Assembly: GCF_002899945.2 (NCBI RefSeq)
Contig: NZ_PPEG02000002.1
Location: 600,018 to 660,088 of the forward strand
DNA: 60,071 bases
Direction of reading: 5' to 3'
Source: Chryseobacterium viscerum
GTDB taxonomy: Bacteria; Bacteroidota; Bacteroidia; Flavobacteriales; Weeksellaceae
Shown here: in pieces, positions 54,111-60,071 of the stretch
Numbering within the stretch: the first letter of the stretch is position 1
Layout of the letters: every line of letters begins with the position of its first letter
Made by a program: the position numbers and the translations under genes
Notes under the pieces: generated by a model
Database searches by the model: none
Told to the model about the DNA's origin: nothing
Seen by the model: only the letters and a program-made list of their open reading frames with translations

Positions 54111-55097
54111 TTAATGAAATTCCCGTTTTTCCAAGAGTCCGTTTTTATATATTTCAGTGTATACTAATGGTCCTTTTTTCCTTGTATTGATGATGGGTTC
54201 TCCTGTTTCCTCACGGTATTTCTGTAGTAATTTATAAAATTTCCATGTTCCAACGGGTAACCCATTTTTATACTCCGCTTCCAGATAGGTATAGGGGTCT
54301 GTGAATTCCGGATGTTTTTGTATATCTATAGAACTATTGGATTTGGTTTCGATCCATTTTCCTTCTTTAAGGTGGTTTTTCACCATGCCCATTTCTTCCT
54401 CATTTTTATAAGGGCCATCTTTGTCATAGTATCTTGCCAATTTTCCAGAGGGTAGAATTTGGTATTGCTGTAAAGGTTTTAGCTTGAAAGGATCTTCAGT
54501 AAACTCATAATCTTGCAGAGAAATGATGTAATTTTTATCGATATTAAATAGGGTGTAGTTGGCAAAACCCATTTCTCCCTGATGATTAAGATAGATTCTC
54601 TTCATATCGATAAGCTTACCGTCTCTGGTTGAAACTAAATACATTTTTTCAATAAATGGTTCGGTGTAACGAACGGTATTATAGACCGCCATAAAGTAGA
54701 CTGAATAGTCTCCGTAGCACAGAAAATAAAAGGCTATTTTAATACGGTCATATTTTTCATTGACAGTAGTGCTGAATGGCAGAAGGACATCATATTCTTC
54801 AGGAAGTGATACAAGATCTTTTTTGATGACTGTTTCAAATTTCAATGCATTGATTTTCTTCAATGTATTCTCATCCTGTATGACAGGCAGAATGGCATCA
54901 GCAGTTGTTCGTTTTGAAAGATCTGAATACCCAAATGGCAGCGTTATACAATCCGCCTTATTGGTGTTAAAAGAAAACGATCCCTTATCTGTTGAATGTA
55001 CTTCTGTGTTTGTTGCCTTATTTTCTGTTTGAGCCTTACTGTAGCAGGAAAAAAGGAAAAACAGACAAGAAAAAAAAGCGATATTAATTTTAAACAT
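54111..55097 (-). CDS. exported MORN-like protein
   Basis: A 328-residue exported protein when started at 55097 (MFKINIAFFSCLFFLFSCYS), giving a proper signal peptide; the cysteine in FSCYSK may be a lipobox. An upstream ATG would add a leader copied from the preceding gene. The C-terminal third has repeats of MORN-like type (EAEYKNGLPVGTWKFYKLL, EIYKNGLLEKREF). The start overlaps the end of the preceding peptidase gene by 8 bp. As last gene of the operon, it is a candidate immunity or periplasmic accessory protein. Confidence 0.6.
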   Translation of the reverse strand: MFKINIAFFSCLFFLFSCYSKAQTENKATNTEVHSTDKGSFSFNTNKADCITLPFGYSDLSKRTTADAILPVIQDENTLKKINALKFETVIKKDLVSLPEEYDVLLPFSTTVNEKYDRIKIAFYFLCYGDYSVYFMAVYNTVRYTEPFIEKMYLVSTRDGKLIDMKRIYLNHQGEMGFANYTLFNIDKNYIISLQDYEFTEDPFKLKPLQQYQILPSGKLARYYDKDGPYKNEEEMGMVKNHLKEGKWIETKSNSSIDIQKHPEFTDPYTYLEAEYKNGLPVGTWKFYKLLQKYREETGEPIINTRKKGPLVYTEIYKNGLLEKREFH

Positions 55098-56682
55098 ATA
55101 TATCTGATATTGGGGTGAAACCGTGGACATGCAAATGATTATTATGTCGTGGAGTAGCGGTATGAGTGGTATGAGGTAACCGTGTGCTGGCATTGTCTGC
55201 CGTACTGGCATTTGCCGTGTTGGAAAAATCCTCTGACCGGCCTAGTATAAACCCAAAGTCATAAAGGATATTTCTAAGAATCACTTCATTATCATAATCA
55301 AAATTCGCGGCCGTAAGGATCGTATTGTTTCCATTCTGCTGATTTGTTAATAAATTTAAATCTCCTGCTTCGCCATTCACATGTTCTGCACTGGGATAAC
55401 ACGACGCATCAGCATAAGAAAACCCCTGAGATACAATATAATGGTTGTGTCCTTCCTGCCTGAATTGCGCCAATGACCCTAAGAAACCTGCAAATAAATC
55501 CGGTTGAATGCTTCTTCTTCTGGTGTGCTGAAATCCATATCGGATGATGACTCCATTTTGATTATAATTGAATGCTTCAAAAATCTGTGGTCCCACACCA
55601 TCATTCGCTAAAATATCCATATCCACCATTTCAACATCTCCCTGTTGATTGGCGTACCATTTATCGGTGGCTCCATCACCAAGTGTTCCGTTAGCATACA
55701 CCAATAACTGATGAGCATCGATCTGTTCTCCGGCAGCCCTGTTGGCGGTAAAATCTATGGTCTGCAAAAGAGCTCCTCTCTGGGCCAGCGGAGGAATGGC
55801 ATTCATTCTTCTTTTTCTGGTTATTATTTCTTTGGTTCTGGCGCAAATCCTGTGTTCATTATCATTTTGATCATAATAAAAGAAGATAACCTGCGTAGAT
55901 TGGGCATTCAGAACTTTCTGAACCCTTCTTCTTCTTTCCGGATTTGTACTGATCACAGCTAAAGTATTGTACGTATTACTGCCATGGTGAATGGTATAGA
56001 TATTTTTATTGACCACTCTGAATCTTGCTGTGTCATCATCTAAGAAAATACCGGCTCCATTTACTTCTTGCTGTTCATCTCTGTAGGCACAGGGATTGTT
56101 GTCTGTTCTTTCTACTGCCACTTCCAGATTGATAGTGCCATCTGCCAGTCTTCTGGTCCAGTCATCAAAAGTTGCTCTTCCGTCTGGTCTGAGTTGCAGT
56201 TTAATAATAGCTTTATTGATATGGTCACTTTGCAGATTGGTATAATGAGCATGGCTGTCTTCTCTGTTGTTGAGGGCATCAAAATTTCCGACCTGTACCG
56301 TCAACAGCCTCTGTACTTCATACCGATTGGGAGATACAAAACGCATGAGCTGTAATGTATCTGTATTTTCTGTCATGGTACTGGCTGAAGGTCTTATCAC
56401 GGCATCTATATTCAGGTCTGTCATATTGCTGGTCTCTATGATCAGATATACGGTTTTTCCTAATATAGAATCGTAGGGGATTTCCACATTATCGTGATCC
56501 CTCTGTATGTGGGCAGAATCAATTTTTGTGAAGCTTACTCTTGTTCCATTGTCTGTGGTCACTTTTTTGGCAAAATAAACGTCACTGATGCGCTGCAATG
56601 AGTCATCGGGAGTATCCGGAGCCAATGGGCCATTTAAAGTCTGTGTCTGCCCGGAGTCTGTTATGGTAATACGTGTTGCCAT
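55090..56682 (-). CDS. M15-like peptidase-domain protein, effector candidate
   Basis: A 530-residue protein without a signal peptide. The N-terminus shares the element VYFAKKV with IYFAKQV of the 556-residue protein at the operon start, as if both had a common delivery or structural domain. The C-terminal 110 residues carry AEHVNGEAGDLNLL and HNNHLHVHGF. These match the zinc-ligand pattern of M15 peptidases (SxHxxGxAxDL ... HxHxHG), which cleave peptidoglycan peptides. A cytosolic protein with a wall-degrading end suggests an antibacterial secretion-system effector. It overlaps the next gene by 8 bp. Catalysis is inferred. Confidence 0.6.
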   Translation of the reverse strand: MATRITITDSGQTQTLNGPLAPDTPDDSLQRISDVYFAKKVTTDNGTRVSFTKIDSAHIQRDHDNVEIPYDSILGKTVYLIIETSNMTDLNIDAVIRPSASTMTENTDTLQLMRFVSPNRYEVQRLLTVQVGNFDALNNREDSHAHYTNLQSDHINKAIIKLQLRPDGRATFDDWTRRLADGTINLEVAVERTDNNPCAYRDEQQEVNGAGIFLDDDTARFRVVNKNIYTIHHGSNTYNTLAVISTNPERRRRVQKVLNAQSTQVIFFYYDQNDNEHRICARTKEIITRKRRMNAIPPLAQRGALLQTIDFTANRAAGEQIDAHQLLVYANGTLGDGATDKWYANQQGDVEMVDMDILANDGVGPQIFEAFNYNQNGVIIRYGFQHTRRRSIQPDLFAGFLGSLAQFRQEGHNHYIVSQGFSYADASCYPSAEHVNGEAGDLNLLTNQQNGNNTILTAANFDYDNEVILRNILYDFGFILGRSEDFSNTANASTADNASTRLPHTTHTATPRHNNHLHVHGFTPISDIYV

Positions 56683-56683
56683 T

Positions 56684-56845
56684 TTAAGATTTTTCTTTTT
56701 TTAATACGGGAGTTTCTGATATTTCATGACGAGGATGATCCGTGATGTTATCTTCTTTAAATGAGATGTGGTTCAGACCGCCAAATTTTTCATCCAGCTG
56801 GTTCTGCAGTTCTTCGATCCATCTTATATTTTTATAATTCTTCAT
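56684..56845 (-). CDS. microprotein in effector-like operon
   Basis: A 53-residue ORF (MKNYKNIRWIEELQNQLDEK, ending PVLKKEKS) that begins inside the last 14 bases of the preceding gene and stops 1 bp before the peptidase gene's ATG. The tight overlaps on both sides argue that it is real. It could be a chaperone-like coupling protein; no family is recognised. Confidence 0.55.
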   Translation of the reverse strand: MKNYKNIRWIEELQNQLDEKFGGLNHISFKEDNITDHPRHEISETPVLKKEKS

Positions 56846-57701
56846 GACTTATTTCTTTTATATGATAGATGATTTTCTTTTGATAGTTTTCTCCCAGGGA
56901 AAATTCTATGGTTAATTTATGCTCCAGCACTTCTTTGGTCACAGCGTCTAATAACATTTGTCCTTTATATTTGTCCAGTTTTGGGAAATCGGTTTCGCTT
57001 TGATAAGCGATTTCTTTTCTTTTCATCTCTCCATAAAACATTTCCCAGTTTTTGTCTGAAGGGATATCGCCGGTGTACTGTAATAGTAGTAATTCATCAT
57101 CACAACGCATAGCCTCCGTCTGTATACTTTCGTCTATATCGATTACGGTATTAGCCATGAAATTACGGTAACGTACCCTATGCTTTTTCTGATTCTCTTT
57201 CTCATGCCTTCCGTAAAATTGATGAAGGATCATTCCGAAATGAATATTTTTTAAAAAATCTTTACCCACCAGGTTTTCCTTTTGGTAAAATGCTTTTAAA
57301 AACTGATAAAAATCTTCTGCCTTTTTGCCAACATAGGATCGGGAGAGCTTTTCTATGGCTTTTTCCATTCTGTCCTGAAGAATTGTCAGTCCCTGTATGT
57401 TTTTCAAACGGCCGTATTCATCTGTTACAAGCACTACATCATCATTGATAGCTGCAATTCTGGTTAAAAAATCTTTTTCAGAGAGTGAGAGTTCCTTATC
57501 CCGGTGCACTCTGTCAAAAGTTTCTATATGGTATTCAAATCTTTCTGTTTCTAAAAGCTTCAGCGTAACATGAAAATTTTTGTTGAGCTCGCTTCTGTGA
57601 GTTTTCCCATTGGTGGTGGTATATTCATTACAGGAATAGCGATAAAATTTCTTTCCTTCGAGAAGGTTTAATCTAATATGTATGGGAAACACTGGCTCCA
57701 T
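56832..57701 (-). CDS. hypothetical operon protein
   Basis: A 289-residue cytosolic protein, basic and helical (ILQDRMEKAIEKLSRSYVGK, AEDFYQFLKAFYQKEN), with a beta-rich N-terminus (FHVTLKLLETERFEYHIETF). No named family comes to mind. It sits between the lipoprotein gene (36 bp) and the microprotein gene (overlapping 14 bp). In this context a chaperone, adaptor or structural partner for the effectors is possible. Confidence 0.6.
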   Translation of the reverse strand: MEPVFPIHIRLNLLEGKKFYRYSCNEYTTTNGKTHRSELNKNFHVTLKLLETERFEYHIETFDRVHRDKELSLSEKDFLTRIAAINDDVVLVTDEYGRLKNIQGLTILQDRMEKAIEKLSRSYVGKKAEDFYQFLKAFYQKENLVGKDFLKNIHFGMILHQFYGRHEKENQKKHRVRYRNFMANTVIDIDESIQTEAMRCDDELLLLQYTGDIPSDKNWEMFYGEMKRKEIAYQSETDFPKLDKYKGQMLLDAVTKEVLEHKLTIEFSLGENYQKKIIYHIKEISHEEL

Positions 57702-57736
57702 AATTTTTCACCCGTTTTTAAAACTTCTTATTGCTT

Positions 57737-58219
57737 TTATTTAAAAACTACTTTCCCGCCAGACGAAACCCACTGGCTTTTTTTGTTCCATGATCCATCA
57801 CAGTCTTCCTGCATTTGTTTAACTATTTTTGCTGTTTTCAGATCGATAATAGCACAAGTGTAGTTTTCATGCAGGGTACTGTCCTTATCACTTTCATGCA
57901 CATAGTCTTTGATGATGGCATCTACCACTACATAATTGGCATTGGGAGATAATCGGGAGAATAGCTCACTTCCCGTACCTTTGTATTCATTTCCTTTCCC
58001 TACTTTTATCTTCTTCTTTTTATTGATTATATAGAGATTATACCATAGTTTCATATCGCTGTTGTAGGATGCATAATACAGTGATGAGGTATTATTCAAA
58101 GTAATGAGGGTATCTTTCTTTACCTTTTTATTCTGTACATCATGATTTCGATGGGAAACGGTGTTTCCGCATGTAATGCAAATGACTAAAATCATTAGGA
58201 TGGTTATAAATTGTTTCAT
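57737..58219 (-). CDS. small lipoprotein, immunity candidate
   Basis: A 160-residue lipoprotein with signal peptide MKQFITILMILVICITCGNT and lipid-bearing Cys17. The mature domain is polar with strands SLYYASYNSDMKLWYNLYI and ENYTCAIIDLKTAKIV. Its start overlaps the stop of the 556-residue gene by 4 bp. A periplasmic lipoprotein next to a possible wall-degrading effector is the classical position of an immunity protein. The function is inferred from context only. Confidence 0.6.
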   Translation of the reverse strand: MKQFITILMILVICITCGNTVSHRNHDVQNKKVKKDTLITLNNTSSLYYASYNSDMKLWYNLYIINKKKKIKVGKGNEYKGTGSELFSRLSPNANYVVVDAIIKDYVHESDKDSTLHENYTCAIIDLKTAKIVKQMQEDCDGSWNKKSQWVSSGGKVVFK

Positions 58220-59886
58220 GATGATAAATTTGAATTTTTTTCCATTTTTTCATACCGCTTGTCCATATCGGTACCTCTTCTTGTATTGCCGTAATCATCA
58301 AGGATTTCCTGCTCATATTTACCGTGCATATCTCCCCAGTCGCCAGGATTTCTTGATAATTTTTCTATTTTTTCACCTTCTTTTTTTGTTTTATTTTCTT
58401 TGGCTGTGTTGGCATCTTTTTTGGCGAAAAACCGATTTAATGCATCCCCGAAATCATCTTTTACCAATCCAGGTCTGTTGATGTGATGATCCAATACAGT
58501 AGCTTTTCCCAATTTTGATTTTAAATAATCTGACAATTTATAGGAATAGCCGGTAGGAGTTAAGGGAAGTACAACTTCTTTTAATCTCTTTATAAAATCC
58601 AGCACCTGTTTTTCCTGAAATGTCTTATCGATAACAGCATTGACGATCGGTTGCAGAGGCTTGCATTCTACTGTTTTTCCAAATAAAGATTCTTTACAGT
58701 TTTCTCTGATTTTGTTTGATAATGTATTTCCGGTAATTTTTTCCGCTTTGGAATCTGCCGGATCTTTATAATACAGAATCCCGGAGTCCACGGTCCATCC
58801 GCATGATGCAAATAGCTCGTCATATTTTTCAGGGTGCTGGGCTTTAAATTCTTCAATCTGCGTTGTAAATTCCCCTTTTCCGGTGTGATCCACTGTTTTT
58901 TGCATAGCCCCGGCCGTTAATATCATCTGCTCACCGGAGAGGTCCCAATCATAGGACTGTACAGAATCTAATTTGCCTTCATTTTCAGACATTCCCACCA
59001 AAATAGCCTTTTCTTCAGCCGTAATTTTTTTATCTTCAATTAATGTATCCCAATCGGAATAGTTTTCAAGTTTTTTTGTTCCCCAGTAGGCGGGTCCATA
59101 TCTTTTACTGTATCGGGTACAGGTGATATCATAATTGTTTCCACAATTACAGTATCTGATCTCGAATCTTTCATTGTCTTTATTTAAAAACTCATGCGTT
59201 TCATCCGGAAATTTCACTTCATCCTCTGTTCCTGTTACTTCAGCTTTGAAATATAAGAATGCATTTCTGTCATCTCTTTTATTAAATTTCTCTATCAGTT
59301 TCTTCAAATCTTCATCACTTTTGGGGCGCATTGCTATTTCTTTGGCATATACCAATGTTCCGTTGATCGTGAATTCAATTTTGCTTTTTTCCTCCTCACC
59401 ATCCAGAAACTTTACAGGATTTTCATAGATGTTTTCTGCATTTTTCAATTTATTTTCATGGATCTCCACCGATAGCTTTCCGCTGGCTCCTTCACAATTG
59501 GCTACAACCCAGACTTTCTTTTTAATGGTGGTGCTGTTTATTCTCTCAAAATCAAAATCCAAACTGCCATCAGCTTTTTTCGCCTGTACCTCTTCTTCCC
59601 ATGTGATTTTCACCGACTCTTTTGCTTTTAATCTTACAGAATCTTCTTTATCAGCCTGGAGGTTCCTTCTTCCTTTTTTTTCATACTTCTTTTTGACATC
59701 AGATACCAGCCCTCCACTTTTTACAGTATAGGGTTCTTCTTTCTTTTCCCAAATCATTTTAGGAACTTGTTTCGCAAAATATATTTTCACCACATTCACT
59801 TCATGATCCACCTGGTGCGGCATATCATAAGTCTTTTGATTGGGGTTTGCAGCGTAATCATCTTTTTCTTGTGCTTCTTCACTCAT
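58216..59886 (-). CDS. lysozyme-like effector candidate
   Basis: A 556-residue protein without a signal peptide. The N-terminus (NVVKIYFAKQVPKMIWEKK) shares the YFAK element with the 530-residue protein. The central part has ILVGMSENEGKLDSVQSYDW followed by SGEQMILTAGAMQKTV. This is a pattern seen in peptidoglycan-degrading lysozyme-like domains where ExxxxxxxVxxYDxxxxSxGxxQ surrounds the active site; here Q is the last residue of SGEQ. The C-terminus is lysine-rich. It is the first gene of a six-gene - strand operon, cut off from upstream genes by an insertion sequence. The muramidase call is tentative. Confidence 0.5.
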   Translation of the reverse strand: MSEEAQEKDDYAANPNQKTYDMPHQVDHEVNVVKIYFAKQVPKMIWEKKEEPYTVKSGGLVSDVKKKYEKKGRRNLQADKEDSVRLKAKESVKITWEEEVQAKKADGSLDFDFERINSTTIKKKVWVVANCEGASGKLSVEIHENKLKNAENIYENPVKFLDGEEEKSKIEFTINGTLVYAKEIAMRPKSDEDLKKLIEKFNKRDDRNAFLYFKAEVTGTEDEVKFPDETHEFLNKDNERFEIRYCNCGNNYDITCTRYSKRYGPAYWGTKKLENYSDWDTLIEDKKITAEEKAILVGMSENEGKLDSVQSYDWDLSGEQMILTAGAMQKTVDHTGKGEFTTQIEEFKAQHPEKYDELFASCGWTVDSGILYYKDPADSKAEKITGNTLSNKIRENCKESLFGKTVECKPLQPIVNAVIDKTFQEKQVLDFIKRLKEVVLPLTPTGYSYKLSDYLKSKLGKATVLDHHINRPGLVKDDFGDALNRFFAKKDANTAKENKTKKEGEKIEKLSRNPGDWGDMHGKYEQEILDDYGNTRRGTDMDKRYEKMEKNSNLSS

Positions 59887-59941
59887 ACCATTTTATTTTG
59901 AGCTGATTATTGAAAATTACTTGAGTTGTTATATTTTGTAT

Positions 59942-60071
59942 CTAAGAGCCTGTTTAAAAACGGTATAAAAAAAGAGTAAGGGTTACTCATTGGCTTAAAA
60001 ATGTCAATTTAGAGCTGCAAAACAAAAAAATTGATGTATCCAACAGACTTAACTCTTACTCAGTGGCAATT
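59942..60071 (+). mobile_element. left end of an IS5-family insertion sequence
   Basis: GAGCCTGTTTAAAAAC (59946-59961) is the terminal inverted repeat type of IS5-family elements in Bacteroidota. It is preceded by CTAA (59942-59945), which fits the YTAR target of that group. A transposase start follows at 60034. The element continues past the window edge. Confidence 0.7.
60034..60071 (+). CDS. IS5-family transposase (partial)
   Basis: The first 12 codons read MYPTDLTLTQWQ, which is the conserved opening of IS5-type transposases (MYPTDLTxxQW). The rest is outside the window. It points away from the effector-like operon, so the insertion may have separated that operon from its former upstream neighbours. 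Confidence 0.75.
   Translation, partial: MYPTDLTLTQWQ

Overview
The window looks like the chromosome of a Flavobacteriia (Bacteroidota) close to Chryseobacterium. It is AT-rich, carries TTTG-N19-TAnnTTTG promoter-like sequences, encodes a protein with a type IX secretion (T9SS) C-terminal sorting domain, and uses Bacteroidota-type secreted proteins whose signal peptides end in AQ. No rRNA or tRNA gene was recognised. There are no tools behind this reading: family names rest on motif recognition, and 'Afp' names are functional analogies to the Serratia antifeeding prophage.

Region 1 (1-17.9 kb, + strand) is most of an extracellular contractile injection system (eCIS): two gp19-type tube proteins, a DUF5908 microprotein, a LysM tube/hub adaptor, a VgrG-like spike, a PAAR tip, a gp25 wedge, two large baseplate proteins (Afp11/Afp12-like), two giant paralogous proteins with PKD/Ig-like C-termini (candidate fibre or surface proteins) and one more Ig-like protein. 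Sheath, cap and a plain tape-measure gene are not in the window and presumably lie to the left.

Region 2 (18-33.8 kb) is the accessory half of the same locus. An S24/LexA-type repressor on the - strand faces away from a divergent promoter with a perfect palindrome in its spacer. Then come a structured, nearly gene-free stretch with microproteins, a holin-like membrane protein, a 1340-residue putative eCIS effector ending in a nuclease-like domain followed 2 bp later by a candidate immunity gene, three cassette genes that share an N-terminal anchor motif, an AAA+ ATPase (Afp15-like), a lipoprotein with a C-terminal membrane helix that looks like a unimolecular spanin, and a T4-type lysozyme. 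Two repeat families fill the spaces between cassettes. Taken together: an injection machine, cargo, exchangeable tip or cargo cassettes, and what looks like a phage-style lysis set (holin, endolysin, u-spanin) for release, possibly under damage-responsive repression.

Region 3 (33.8-46.8 kb) is ordinary chromosome: an acyltransferase, a deaminase, an AraC regulator, a DsrE protein, an Old Yellow Enzyme, a GT14-type glycosyltransferase, a truncated DEAD-box helicase next to a cold-shock gene, a MaoC hydratase, an alpha/beta hydrolase, small envelope proteins and a phosphotransferase. Region 4 (46.8-53.8 kb) holds a decayed secreted-protein gene, a beta-helix-like secreted protein, a large RCC1-repeat T9SS substrate and a HEPN/zinc-ribbon protein. 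Region 5 (54.1-59.9 kb, - strand) is a tightly packed six-gene operon with an M15-like peptidase domain, a lysozyme-like domain and lipoproteins, resembling an antibacterial effector/immunity island; an IS5-type insertion sequence begins just upstream of it at the right edge.
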